Positions 9,382-18,300 of a DNA stretch of 64,000 nt are shown one piece after another. Below the pieces are notes generated by a model. That model had not been told where the DNA came from. It saw only the letters and a list, made by a program, of their open reading frames with translations, and made no database searches. Each line of letters opens with the position of its first letter. Position 1 is the first letter of the stretch. Both the position numbers and the translations under genes were made by a program. This DNA is from Chelatococcus sp. (GTDB lineage Bacteria; Pseudomonadota; Alphaproteobacteria; Rhizobiales; Beijerinckiaceae): positions 1 to 64,000 of the forward strand of contig QFQY01000020.1 in NCBI GenBank assembly GCA_003248805.1. Direction: 5' to 3'.

Positions 9382-10359
9382 ATGAGCATTCTGGTGACGG
9401 GCGGGGCTGGCTATATCGGCAGCCATATGGTGCTCGAGTTGCTCGATCGCGGCGAAAAGGTCGTGGTCCTCGACAACCTTTCCACTGGCAGAAGCGCGGC
9501 GGTCCCGGCGGGCGTACCGCTCGTGGTAGGAGATGTCGGCGATTTCGAAACCGTGCTACGGGTGCTGCGAGAGCATGAGGTTCGCTCGATCATTCATTTC
9601 GCGGCGCGTATTGTCGTGCCGGAATCGGTGGCGGACCCGCTCGGTTACTATCTCGCAAACACGGTCAAGACCCGCGCCATGCTGGCTGCCGCCGTCGCCG
9701 GCGACGTCGGCGAATTCATCTTCTCCTCGACCGCCGCCGTATACGGCGAAGCGCCACTGGAACCGGTCCGAGAAACGGACCCGACGAACCCGCTGTCCCC
9801 GTATGGCGCCTCGAAGCTGATGAGCGAGTGGATGCTACGCGACACAGCCACCGCCCATGGGCTGCGGTACGCCATCCTGCGCTACTTCAACGTCGCCGGT
9901 GCCGATCCGGCCGGTCGAACCGGGCAATCCAATCCGAATGCCACCCATTTGATCAAGGTCGCATTGCAGGTGGCGCTCGGCGAACGGTCCCACATGGAGA
10001 TCTTCGGCCAAGACTACCCGACGCCCGACGGCACCGGCGTGCGCGACTACATCCACGTCTCGGACCTTGCAAACGCCCATGCCGTCGTTCTCGACAGGCT
10101 GCGCGGTGGTTCGGGCAGCCTGCTGGTCAATGCAGGCTATGGCCGCGGCTATTCGGTGCGGGAGGTGGTTCGTTCCGTGAAGTCGATCACGGGCGTCGAT
10201 ATCGAGGTCAGGCAGGGCCCGAGACGGCCAGGGGACGCTCCCTCCGTGATCGCCGACGCCTCGCAGTTGCGCGACGACATCGGCTGGCGTCCACGCTTCG
10301 AAGACCTCGACACGATCATTCGTCATGCCTACGACTGGGAGCGTCGTAAGGCCTTCTAG
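9382..10359 (+). CDS. galE: UDP-glucose 4-epimerase
   Basis: A 325-residue SDR that interconverts UDP-glucose and UDP-galactose, supplying galactose to the surface glycan. The NAD loop VTGGAGYIGSHM opens the protein. Other GalE marks are DNLSTGRSAAVP, IIHFAARIVVPESV, SSTAAVYGE, PYGASKLMSE (Tyr-x3-Lys) and the GalE-specific RYFNVAGADP and DGTGVRDYIHVSDLA. The start at ATG 9382 gives the standard N-terminus; earlier in-frame codons are non-homologous. UDP-GlcNAc epimerase activity cannot be excluded from sequence. Confidence 0.94.
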   Translation: MSILVTGGAGYIGSHMVLELLDRGEKVVVLDNLSTGRSAAVPAGVPLVVGDVGDFETVLRVLREHEVRSIIHFAARIVVPESVADPLGYYLANTVKTRAMLAAAVAGDVGEFIFSSTAAVYGEAPLEPVRETDPTNPLSPYGASKLMSEWMLRDTATAHGLRYAILRYFNVAGADPAGRTGQSNPNATHLIKVALQVALGERSHMEIFGQDYPTPDGTGVRDYIHVSDLANAHAVVLDRLRGGSGSLLVNAGYGRGYSVREVVRSVKSITGVDIEVRQGPRRPGDAPSVIADASQLRDDIGWRPRFEDLDTIIRHAYDWERRKAF

Positions 10360-10394
10360 ACGCTGGTCCGCGATGGCGCCTCCGGCTCCGGCAG

Positions 10395-10423
10395 TTGACA
10401 TCGATAGCACCCCGGTGATTGAG
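10395..10423 (+). promoter_or_regulatory. Possible promoter before the ABC exporter genes
   Basis: A consensus -35 hexamer TTGACA (10395-10400) is followed after 17 bases by a weak -10 candidate (10418-10423, ATTGAG). It sits in the 120-base gap between galE and the wzm-like gene. Only the -35 half is convincing. Confidence 0.25.
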
Positions 10424-10479
10424 AAGCCGCCTTCCGGATCTGCGGTTTCGCGCGACCAGCCCACCGCCTGCCCCGGAGA

Positions 10480-11322
10480 ATGCGGAGTAAGCTCGCCTTG
10501 TCGAAGGAACTGACCATCATCTCGGCCAACCGCCAGGATGAAAATTACTGGCGCGATCTCTGGCGTGAGCGTGAGTTGTTCTACTTTCTCGCGTGGCGCG
10601 ATCTGCTGGTCCGCTACAAGCAGACGATCGTGGGCGTGGCCTGGACCGTGCTGCGTCCGCTCGCCTCGATCCTCGTCTACACCTTCGTCTTCGGGATTCT
10701 GGCTCAGCTGCCGTCGCAGGGCGTGCCTTACACGCTCGTCGTCCTGACCGGGCTGCTGCCCTGGCAGCTCTTCTCGCTCGTGCTGATCGTTTCGAGCGAC
10801 AGCCTGCTAGCCAACTCCCAGCTGGTACAGAAAGTTTACTTTCCGCGACTGGTGATCCCGGCCAGCTCGGTCATCGTCTGCGTGGTCGACCACCTGATCT
10901 CGTTCCTGCTCGTCTTCGGTCTGATGCTCTGGTTCGGCATCCTGCCGGGCTGGCAATTTCTTCTGCTACCCTTCGTGACGCTGCTCGCCGTCGCTTGCGC
11001 GCTCGGGCTTGGACTGGTCGCGGCGGCGCTCAACACCCGTTTCCGCGATCTTCGGCAGCTTATTCCGATCGTCCTTCAGGTCGGCGTCTTCATCTGCCCG
11101 GTGGCGTACCTGACCAGCCTCGTGTCGCCGAAGTGGCAGATTATCTACGCACTCAATCCCATGGTCGGGATCATTGATGCGTTTCGCTGGTGCATCCTCG
11201 GCCAGACCGACATCATCTATCCGCCTAGCATTCTGGTCTCGATCGTCTTCGCAGCGGCGGCGCTTTTCGCGGGTATCAAGGTCTTCCGTCGCATGGAAGA
11301 CGCGTTTCCGGACATGATGTGA
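10480..11322 (+). CDS. wzm: Polysaccharide ABC exporter, permease subunit (Wzm type)
   Basis: A 280-residue ABC-2 family inner-membrane protein that forms the channel for undecaprenyl-linked O-antigen or capsule chains. Its cytoplasmic N-terminus has the family sequence RELFYFLAWRDLLVRYKQTIVGVAW, followed by about six TM helices and RDLRQLIPIVLQVGVFICPVAY near the gate helix. The start at ATG 10480 has GGAG very close by; a TTG at 10498 is an alternative. It lies five bases from the ATPase partner, with which it forms a Wzm2-Wzt2 transporter. This implies an ABC-dependent (not Wzy/Wzx) assembly route. Confidence 0.92.
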   Translation: MRSKLALSKELTIISANRQDENYWRDLWRERELFYFLAWRDLLVRYKQTIVGVAWTVLRPLASILVYTFVFGILAQLPSQGVPYTLVVLTGLLPWQLFSLVLIVSSDSLLANSQLVQKVYFPRLVIPASSVIVCVVDHLISFLLVFGLMLWFGILPGWQFLLLPFVTLLAVACALGLGLVAAALNTRFRDLRQLIPIVLQVGVFICPVAYLTSLVSPKWQIIYALNPMVGIIDAFRWCILGQTDIIYPPSILVSIVFAAAALFAGIKVFRRMEDAFPDMM

Positions 11323-11326
11323 CGCC

Positions 11327-12721
11327 ATGGAGTACGCACTGCGGGTCGAGGGCCTCGGCAAGCTCTACGCTATCAATCGGGGCGGCTCGCCGGCCGCCGG
11401 CTCCATCCGGGAACAGCTCGGACGTTCGATCGATCGCCTGTTCGGCCGCGAGCACGACAGCGCGATGGCCTTGGCCGAAGCAGAGGCCGCCGCGACGCGG
11501 CAGAAGGAATTCTGGGCGCTCAAGGGGGTCAGCTTCGACGTCCAGGCCGGCGAGCGCATCGGAATCATCGGAGCCAACGGCGCCGGAAAATCGACCCTGC
11601 TCAAGATTCTGAGCCGTGTCACCTCCCCCACGGAAGGGCGCGTCGAGATCCGCGGCAAGGTGGCCAGCCTGCTCGAAGTCGGAACCGGCTTTCATCCCGA
11701 GTTGACAGGGCGGGAAAACATCTTTCTCAACGGCGCCATCCTGGGCATGCCGAGGACGGAGATCCGCAAGAAGTTCGACCAGATCGTCGATTTCTCTGGA
11801 GTCGAGAAGTTCATCGACACGCCGGTGAAGCACTATTCGAGCGGCATGTATGTCCGCCTTGCCTTCTCGGTCTCGGCCTGGCTCGATCCCGACATCCTGA
11901 TCCTCGACGAGGTCCTGGCTGTCGGCGACCAGAGCTTCCAGAAGAAGTGCGAGATCCGGATGCGGGAGTTGACCCGGGAAGGCCGAACCGTCCTTTTTGT
12001 CAGCCATTCAATGTCGACGATAAACCAGATGTGCCAGAAGGCGCTTTATCTGGAGCATGGCCAGGTCATGTCCTACGGTCCGGTGGTCGACATGACCCGC
12101 GAGTACAACCGAGACGTCATTGAACAGATCGAGACCGCGCAGATCGAGGCCTTAGGTGCGGAATGGCGCTGGCACCGCGCGCGTTTCGAGCTGCCGGACA
12201 AGAGGATAGAGGTCCTGACCGATCATCCTGGCGCCGTGGAGTGCCTGGGTGGTGTAGCGACCTCCCCCAGCGGGGAGGTCACCGAGATCATCCCGATCAA
12301 CCGGCCGACTCAATTCACGGTGCGGTACCGCGTCACGCGCGACCTGAAGAGGCCGCTCGTGCCGACGTTCAACTTTTATGACGAAGTCGGAGCAATACTG
12401 TTCGCCGCTCTGCCGGAGAAACCGATGCCGGGCGCTGCGGGAGATTATGCCGTGACCTGCGAGCTGCCTGCGTTCCTCCTCAACAGTGGACGCTTCACGA
12501 TCAATGCCAATCTCAGTGATTTCCACGAGGAGCGGACCACCTACTTCGGCGTCGTATCGGCGTTTCGCATCGAGATCGAGGAAGCTTCGGACGACGTTGA
12601 TCCGAGACGCCACGGATTCCGGGCGCCGTTGCCTGGCAATTTTCGCCTGAGGCTACGCATCGCGCCTGTGGAAGGATCGCAAGCAGTATCAGACACTGGC
12701 CTCCGGGCTGAGCAGGGCTAA
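11327..12721 (+). CDS. wzt: Polysaccharide ABC exporter, ATPase with C-terminal glycan-binding domain (Wzt type)
   Basis: A 464-residue ATPase energising export through Wzm. The nucleotide-binding domain (~1-260) has Walker A GANGAGKST (82-90), signature YSSGMYVRLAFS (~170-181) and Walker B ILILDEVLA (190-198), followed by the switch histidine in VSHS. The extra ~190-residue C-terminal part (~275-464) corresponds to the Wzt-C beta-sandwich, which in O9a/O8-type systems recognises the chain-terminating modification. That suggests the exported chain here has a specific non-reducing-end cap. The methyltransferase-like genes at 12785 and 17235 are candidates for making it. Confidence 0.92.
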   Translation: MEYALRVEGLGKLYAINRGGSPAAGSIREQLGRSIDRLFGREHDSAMALAEAEAAATRQKEFWALKGVSFDVQAGERIGIIGANGAGKSTLLKILSRVTSPTEGRVEIRGKVASLLEVGTGFHPELTGRENIFLNGAILGMPRTEIRKKFDQIVDFSGVEKFIDTPVKHYSSGMYVRLAFSVSAWLDPDILILDEVLAVGDQSFQKKCEIRMRELTREGRTVLFVSHSMSTINQMCQKALYLEHGQVMSYGPVVDMTREYNRDVIEQIETAQIEALGAEWRWHRARFELPDKRIEVLTDHPGAVECLGGVATSPSGEVTEIIPINRPTQFTVRYRVTRDLKRPLVPTFNFYDEVGAILFAALPEKPMPGAAGDYAVTCELPAFLLNSGRFTINANLSDFHEERTTYFGVVSAFRIEIEEASDDVDPRRHGFRAPLPGNFRLRLRIAPVEGSQAVSDTGLRAEQG

Positions 12722-12784
12722 GCCCGCACAGCTCCTTGGGTCGAGACGGATCAGCTCCTGCTGCGCAAGCGATCGATCAACTGA

Positions 12785-13657
12785 TCAAGATGGTTGCCGG
12801 TCTGCTCGCCTTTGCGCAATGAAGCTCTGCAACTCTTCGAAATACGCCGCATCCTGGGCAATCGGAATGCGACGCAGCGAGGGCGGCAGGATCTGCAGTT
12901 CCTCAGGGCCGTAGTCGATGCCGTGCCAAATCAATTGGCGGTTGCCGGCCACGAGAAGCGTACCGTCGAAGCCGTGGAAAATGGCAGCCTCGTATTCGGG
13001 GTTCTTCACCTGCGCCGGTGTGTAGGTCGCAATGCCAAACTCATCGACCAGGCTCTTCTGCAGAAAGAAGGCGTTCCAATCGGTCGCAGCGACGAGATCG
13101 TATCCCTTTTCCTTCGCGAGTTCGGTCAAAGCGGCCAGGGAGGCACCGCGGTTGATGGATGGGTCGTCCTCCTGGACATAAACGACGTGAGCAGGAATGG
13201 AGGGGTTGAACTCGACGACGACGAGCTTCGCCGCGTGACGGACCATCCCGTTCCACACGTGATAGTCGTTACCGTCGATGTCGATCGACAGGACAGCGAT
13301 TTCGGCCGGTGCCTTCGCGATATCAAGCAGGTTGTCCAGGCAGTTTTCGCCGAACCCCTCGACGAAGGCATTGAGCTTGTAGATCCTGTCGTTGTCGGCG
13401 TAGTTCCTGAGGAGGTCTTGAAAGCGCTCCGTACTGCCCTCGATGAAGCAACCGGACCAACCTTCATCGGCAAGTCGTGCGGAATTGGAAAGGTGCCGCC
13501 CGTCCCACGCGCCGAATTCAACGAAGTACCCGGACCGGCATTGGACCGCCTCCAGGAGATGCTCGATGATTCCGTCCTCTCCCGACTGGGAATGCACATC
13601 CTTGCGCCAAGCCTGATACGGTAAATTCGGCCTGCCGCCGACGGTTCTCAGGATCAT
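12785..13657 (-). CDS. FkbM-like methyltransferase family protein
   Basis: A 290-residue protein read against the flanking glycan genes. The N-terminal half has the SAM-fold signature of FkbM-related proteins: SQSGEDGIIEHLL, then YFVEFGAWDGRHLSNS (motif I, ~44-59) and a conserved acidic strand AVLSIDIDGNDYHVW. FkbM proteins O-methylate sugars or small molecules, but many homologues in glycan clusters are uncharacterised. It ends 63 bases from wzt (convergent) and begins 181 bases from the divergent fucosyltransferase. It could cap the exported chain by methylation, which is an inference from context. Confidence 0.7.
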   Translation of the reverse strand: MILRTVGGRPNLPYQAWRKDVHSQSGEDGIIEHLLEAVQCRSGYFVEFGAWDGRHLSNSARLADEGWSGCFIEGSTERFQDLLRNYADNDRIYKLNAFVEGFGENCLDNLLDIAKAPAEIAVLSIDIDGNDYHVWNGMVRHAAKLVVVEFNPSIPAHVVYVQEDDPSINRGASLAALTELAKEKGYDLVAATDWNAFFLQKSLVDEFGIATYTPAQVKNPEYEAAIFHGFDGTLLVAGNRQLIWHGIDYGPEELQILPPSLRRIPIAQDAAYFEELQSFIAQRRADRQPS

Positions 13658-13838
13658 TTTGGAGCGACTTTCCCTTGTCCAAAAGCGCCGGACGTTGCTG
13701 ATCTAGAGGCGGCGAGAGCGCTTGACAAGGCAAGCCCCCACCGGCGCCGAGTGCTCGTCTCGTCCGGCCGGCCGGCCTAAAGTGGTTGAGATACTGCTGC
13801 GCATCGGTTTATTGAGCCTTTGGCTCAGGAGCATTCGA

Positions 13839-14714
13839 GTGTCCACAGTCACTGTTCGCCTGATCGGCGGGCTGGGCAACCAGCTGTTTCAGTACGCGGC
13901 GGCACGTGCATTGGCGAAACGCCATGGCGCGGAGGTGAAGCTCGACCTGTCCGGTTTCGAGAGCTACGGCCTGAGGCGCTACGAACTCGGCGCCTATCCG
14001 ATCGCGGCGACTGTGGCGACGGCCGACGAGCTGGCAAGGATCGGCGCCCCGCCGCAGAGGTCCGGCTTCCTCGGACGCCTGGCCGGGCGTCTGATGCCCC
14101 GGCCCGCGCACCATTATCGGGAGCCTCATTACCGCTACGATCCGCAGCTGGCCCGGCAGCCCTTGCCCATTTTCATGGACGGCTACTGGCAGAGCGAACT
14201 CTACTTTGCCGACGCCGCCGACGTCCTGAGGCTGGAGCTGACTCCGAAGGAACCGCTTGAGCCCGCCAATGCGGACGTCGCGGACAAAATCCGTCAGACG
14301 AAAGCCGTCTCGGTGCATGTTCGGCGCGGTGACTACGTCAGCAACGCTCACACCAACACCTATCACGGAGTGTGCTCGCTCGACTACTATCGTGCCGCCA
14401 TCGCGCATATCCAGGCCAACGTCACGGACGCCCATCTCTTCATATTCTCGGATGATCATGACTGGACCCGCGACAACCTGAAATTCGACCTGCCGACGAC
14501 CTACGTTACGGCCAATTCGGCCGACAGGGGCTTTCGCGACATGCAGCTGATGTCGCTCTGCAAGAATCACGTGATCGCCAACTCCTCCTTCAGCTGGTGG
14601 GGAGCCTGGCTCAATCCATCCCCCAGCAAGATCGTCGTCGCGCCCGCGCGCTGGTTCGCCGCCGGCGACAACGACACGCGGGACCTGCTGCCCGAAGGCT
14701 GGGTGCGACTGTGA
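13839..14714 (+). CDS. Alpha-1,2-fucosyltransferase (GT11)
   Basis: A 291-residue transferase that moves L-fucose from GDP-fucose to a galactose or related acceptor. GT11 motifs are all present: RLIGGLGNQLFQYAAARALA at the N-terminus, HVRRGDYVSN (motif I, GDP-binding Arg residues), FIFSDDHDW (motif II) and NSSFSWWGAWLNP (motif III). I chose GTG at 13839 because a strong AGGAG site lies 7-8 bases upstream and the family begins just before RLIGGLGNQ; the frame runs open to 13722 but that extension is not family-like. It pairs logically with gmd/fcl upstream. The stop overlaps the next gene by four bases. Confidence 0.92.
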   Translation: MSTVTVRLIGGLGNQLFQYAAARALAKRHGAEVKLDLSGFESYGLRRYELGAYPIAATVATADELARIGAPPQRSGFLGRLAGRLMPRPAHHYREPHYRYDPQLARQPLPIFMDGYWQSELYFADAADVLRLELTPKEPLEPANADVADKIRQTKAVSVHVRRGDYVSNAHTNTYHGVCSLDYYRAAIAHIQANVTDAHLFIFSDDHDWTRDNLKFDLPTTYVTANSADRGFRDMQLMSLCKNHVIANSSFSWWGAWLNPSPSKIVVAPARWFAAGDNDTRDLLPEGWVRL

Positions 14715-15742
14715 ACAGCCCCACCGTCAGCGTCATCATGTCGGTATACAACGGGGCCGAGCTGGCGCCAGCCGCGATCAGGTGCATTCTCGATCAGAGC
14801 TTCACCGATTTCGAGATCATTGCGATCGACAACGGCTCGTTCAAGGACGACACACGCACCGTGCTGAACCAGCTTGCCGCCGAAACCGGCGACAAGCGGC
14901 TGCGGGTCGTGGAGCTCGATCAGAACATTGGGCTGGCCGGCGCGCTGAATCACGGCATCGGGCTGGCGCGCGGACGGTACGTCGCCCGCCAGGACCACGA
15001 CGACATCTCCGCCCTGGACCGGCTCGAGAAGCAGGTCCGTTTCCTCGACGAGCATCCGCGCTGCGGGCTTCTGGGGACGCGCGCGGAAATCTGGGTGAAC
15101 CATCAACCGACCGGTCGCTATCATGACCACGCGACCGACAACGGCACACTGCAGGTCGACCTGCTGGCGAACAACCCTTTCGTCCATTCCTCCGTCATGA
15201 TGCGCCGGACAGCGCTCGACGAGGTCGGCCTCTATACGACGGACCCGCGCCGTCAGCCGCCTGAAGACTTCGAACTCTGGTCTCGTATCGCGCGGCGCCA
15301 TGAGATCGCCAATCTTCCGGAGCGCCTGACGATTTATCGCGAGATGCCGGCGAGCATGTCGCGGGATGGCGCAAACCCGTTCCTTGAAAAGCTGGTGCTG
15401 CTCTGCGCCGAGAATATCGCGTGGTGGAATGGGCTGAGGGAGCCTGACGAGGCCTGCCGCGACGCCGCTGCGCTGCTTCACGTCGCTTACGCGCAAGTGT
15501 CGATAACAGCCGATATCGAAGCCATTTGCGCGCGCATGGACGGCGCCTGCGCTGCCATCGCCGCCAAATTCGAAGAGGGAGGGGTCGGCGCGCGCCAGGA
15601 GCAGATGCGTGCCAACCTGCGCCACCACTTCATGCATGCCCGCAAGCTGCCGGGCTGGACAAAGCCGCTGATATCTCTTGGACGCAACCTGCCCGTACCC
15701 GCTGCCCTCAAGGGCTGGGCAAAAGCCCGCCTCTCACGATAA
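14711..15742 (+). CDS. Family 2 glycosyltransferase
   Basis: A 343-residue cytosolic-face transferase. The GT-A domain shows VSVIMSVYNGAELAPAAI, IIAIDNGSFKDDT, ARQDHDDISALDRL (in the DxD position) and PPEDFELWSRIA (acid/base region). It starts at GTG 14711, within the stop of the fucosyltransferase gene (GTGA overlap), with GAAGG upstream, so the two are translationally coupled. Its sugar donor cannot be predicted from sequence. No membrane segment is evident. Confidence 0.88.
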   Translation: MNSPTVSVIMSVYNGAELAPAAIRCILDQSFTDFEIIAIDNGSFKDDTRTVLNQLAAETGDKRLRVVELDQNIGLAGALNHGIGLARGRYVARQDHDDISALDRLEKQVRFLDEHPRCGLLGTRAEIWVNHQPTGRYHDHATDNGTLQVDLLANNPFVHSSVMMRRTALDEVGLYTTDPRRQPPEDFELWSRIARRHEIANLPERLTIYREMPASMSRDGANPFLEKLVLLCAENIAWWNGLREPDEACRDAAALLHVAYAQVSITADIEAICARMDGACAAIAAKFEEGGVGARQEQMRANLRHHFMHARKLPGWTKPLISLGRNLPVPAALKGWAKARLSR

Positions 15743-15762
15743 TTCCGAAAACCGAGTTTCCG

Positions 15763-17235
15763 ATGCGCCTCTTGTTGGCCTGTGAGTTCTACCACCCGAG
15801 CCGCGGGGGCGTGCAGGAGGTGATGCGTCAGCTCGCCGAGCGCTTCGTGGCGGCGGGACATGACGTGACCGTCTGTACGTCACGTCTGCTCGAACGCGAT
15901 TTCACATTGCACAACGGGGTGAAGATCGAGGAATTCGACATCGCCGGAAACCGCGTCAACGGCATGAGAGGCGAGACCGAGCGCTACGTACACTATCTGA
16001 AAGCCTTCGACGGCGACGCGATCCTCATCAAGGCGGCGCAGCAATGGACCTTCGACGCGGCATGGCCCGCCCTTGACGAGATCAAGGCACGCAAGGTCTT
16101 CATCCCGTGCGGTTTCTCAGGCCTCTACGAGCCCTCCTACAAGACCTATTTCGAGGATCTGCCGGCGGTTCTCGCCAAATTCGACCGCCTGATCTTCTAT
16201 GCCGAACGCTACCGCGACGTGGACTTCGCGCGCGCGCATGGGTTGGACCGGCTCTCCTTCCTGCCGAATGGAGCGAGCGACACTGAGTTCGCCACGCCGC
16301 CCGAAGCCGGCATCCGTGCCCGCCTCGGCATCCCGGACGACGCGCTCGTCGTCGTGACCGTCGGCACGCCAATCAACGCGAAGGGTCACAAGGAGCTGAC
16401 GCAAGCCTTTGCTCGCCTCGATGCCAAGGGCCGAACCCTCGCGCTGATCCTCAACGGCCAGTGGCCCCTACCGCCTCCACCGCCCTTAGAAGAGGGCGGC
16501 GACGGCGGGCTTCCGAATGTTATCGCGCCAGCCGGCGGCATCACCGGGATTGTCTCCCGCGCCACGCGCCTGCTACAGAAGTACGGCCTCAGAGCCTTCG
16601 CGTCGCGCGCGGGGGAGTGGGTTTTCTATCGCACGCTTTGGGTGCTGCGCTGGGCTGCGAGGCCCTTCCTGCGTCTCGCCCGCCGACTGAACCAATCGAT
16701 CCGCGCAATCGTCGCGCCCGACAGGCCGCTACCGCCGCCACCAAAGTCGATCGACGATCTCATCGCCGAGGTCGAGGCGCAGTCGGGCAAGCTCGTCGTC
16801 AAGACCAATTTGCCCAGGCCAGACCTGATCGAGGTCTTCTTTGCGGCGGACCTCTTCGTCTTCGCCTCGAACATCGAATACTCGCCGCTCGTGCTGTTCG
16901 AGGCGGGCGCGGCCGGCCTGCCTTACCTGACCGTTCCCGTCGGTAATGCCGACGAGATTGTTCGCTGGACCGGCGGCGGCGAATTGTGCCCCGCCAGCAA
17001 GGACGAACGCGGCTATACGCGCGTCGACCCCGCCGTGCTGGCTGAGCATATCCAATCCCTCCTCGATGCGCCGGAGCGACGTCGGAAACTCGGCGAGGCA
17101 GGGCGAGCTTCGTGGCGCAGCACCTATAACTGGGCGGCGATCGCTCCGCGATACGAAGCGATCCTGCAAGGTGATGAAGGGCAGGGCGTGGAAGGCCTCA
17201 ACGGCCGCTCCAATCCCGCGAAAGGTGTTCCGTGA
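15763..17235 (+). CDS. Family 4 glycosyltransferase with an ~87-residue insertion
   Basis: A 490-residue GT-B transferase. The N-terminal half begins MRLLLACEFYHPSRGGVQEVM, and the C-terminal half has FAADLFVFASNIEYSPLVLFEAGAAGLP (EX7E region). Between them, residues ~236-322 hold a non-conserved insertion bounded by two PLPPPP motifs. It contains a basic, aromatic amphipathic stretch (EWVFYRTLWVLRWAARPF) that could lie on the membrane. At DNA level the insertion is flanked by near-identical 15-mers and opens with a hairpin (separate entry). The start at ATG 15763 follows the preceding gene by 20 bases. The class is certain; the effect of the insertion on activity is unknown. Confidence 0.85.
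   Translation: MRLLLACEFYHPSRGGVQEVMRQLAERFVAAGHDVTVCTSRLLERDFTLHNGVKIEEFDIAGNRVNGMRGETERYVHYLKAFDGDAILIKAAQQWTFDAAWPALDEIKARKVFIPCGFSGLYEPSYKTYFEDLPAVLAKFDRLIFYAERYRDVDFARAHGLDRLSFLPNGASDTEFATPPEAGIRARLGIPDDALVVVTVGTPINAKGHKELTQAFARLDAKGRTLALILNGQWPLPPPPPLEEGGDGGLPNVIAPAGGITGIVSRATRLLQKYGLRAFASRAGEWVFYRTLWVLRWAARPFLRLARRLNQSIRAIVAPDRPLPPPPKSIDDLIAEVEAQSGKLVVKTNLPRPDLIEVFFAADLFVFASNIEYSPLVLFEAGAAGLPYLTVPVGNADEIVRWTGGGELCPASKDERGYTRVDPAVLAEHIQSLLDAPERRRKLGEAGRASWRSTYNWAAIAPRYEAILQGDEGQGVEGLNGRSNPAKGVP
16468..16508. repeat. Palindromic element inside the GT4 coding sequence
   Basis: The arms 16471-16486 and 16493-16508 pair at 13 of 16 positions around a six-base loop. They encode proline-rich then glycine/acidic residues in frame. 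The first 15 bases (16468-16482) recur with two mismatches at 16729-16743, bracketing the protein insertion. It looks like a small repeat captured within a gene. Confidence 0.5.
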
Positions 17236-18245
17236 TGTCTCCTGCCCCGCCTAGTCTGCCAGATCCCTCACCGCGTGGGCCGCTGCTGACAGCCCTGAGC
17301 CATGTGAAAAAAGCCATTCTCGGCCGCGTCTTGCAGGCCCTCGGGGAGCCTCGGGATTCCGACATCGCCATCGCCGAGCGCCGCTTTCTGCACCAATGCG
17401 TCGCCAACAGAGAGTTGGTCACCGAAGCATTGCGCCTCTCGGACTATGTCGACACGACATTGACCGAGCGATACTGGCTGGAGGACGCGCTCCGCGAAAA
17501 GGACTTTGTCACGCGCATGCTCGACCAGCGCCGCGGCGAAGAGCATGCCGAGGACCAGTTCGCCGGCGAACTGGCCGAGTTCCGAGCCAAGAACGCAGCG
17601 TCGGGAGCGCGCCTTCCGCTCAGGGACGAGGACTTGCTGCCGCAGCTCGGCGACCGAACGGACAATACCCCCTTCGACCGGCACTATCTCTACCATCCGG
17701 CCTGGGCGGCACGGATTCTCGAGCGGACGAGACCGAAGGAACATGTCGACGTCGGTTCCATCCTGCAGTTCGGGACGATGGTTTCAGCCTTCGTACCCAC
17801 GAGGTTCTTCGACTTCCGCCCCGCTCCGCTGGAGTTGAGTGGGCTTTCGTCCGGTGCGGCCGACCTGACAGCCCTCCCGTTCCCTGACGGGTCGATCTCC
17901 TCTCTGTCCTGCATGCATGTGCTGGAGCATATCGGCCTCGGCCGTTACGGCGACCCCATCGACCCCGAAGGCGACCTCAAGGCCATTCGTGAACTCGTGC
18001 GCGTGCTTGCGCCGGGCGGCGATCTTCTCGTAGTGACCCCCGTCGGTCGCAAGCGTATCCAGTTCAACGCGCACCGCATTTATGACCATGAGGAGTTCGC
18101 GTCCTATTTCGCGCCGCTCGAACTGGTCGAGTTCGCGCTGATCGAGGAATTGGGCGAGCGTGGCCCGATCGTGAACCCATCGGCGGAACTGGTGCGCGCC
18201 CAATCCTATGGCTGCGGTTGCTTCTGGCTGAAGCGGAAGGCATGA
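17235..18245 (+). CDS. DUF268-type methyltransferase-like protein
   Basis: A 336-residue protein. The C-terminal ~190 residues carry a class I methyltransferase-like core in which the usual glycine-rich loop is replaced by VDVGSILQFGTMVSAF. It is followed by LPFPDGSISSLSCMHVLEHIGLGRYGD (motif II/III area) and the end ...SYGCGCFWLKRK, as in the DUF268 family found in polysaccharide clusters. The N-terminal ~110 residues look helical and charged. The ATG at 17235 overlaps the previous stop by one base (TGATG); a GTG three bases upstream is equally in frame. It probably modifies the glycan or its lipid-linked intermediate, but the acceptor is not known. Confidence 0.72.
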   Translation: MSPAPPSLPDPSPRGPLLTALSHVKKAILGRVLQALGEPRDSDIAIAERRFLHQCVANRELVTEALRLSDYVDTTLTERYWLEDALREKDFVTRMLDQRRGEEHAEDQFAGELAEFRAKNAASGARLPLRDEDLLPQLGDRTDNTPFDRHYLYHPAWAARILERTRPKEHVDVGSILQFGTMVSAFVPTRFFDFRPAPLELSGLSSGAADLTALPFPDGSISSLSCMHVLEHIGLGRYGDPIDPEGDLKAIRELVRVLAPGGDLLVVTPVGRKRIQFNAHRIYDHEEFASYFAPLELVEFALIEELGERGPIVNPSAELVRAQSYGCGCFWLKRKA

Positions 18246-18300
18246 CAGCGCCCGCTCGCCGCAGTCTCCAGACATCCGACAACAAACGAAAGCCCGCTTC

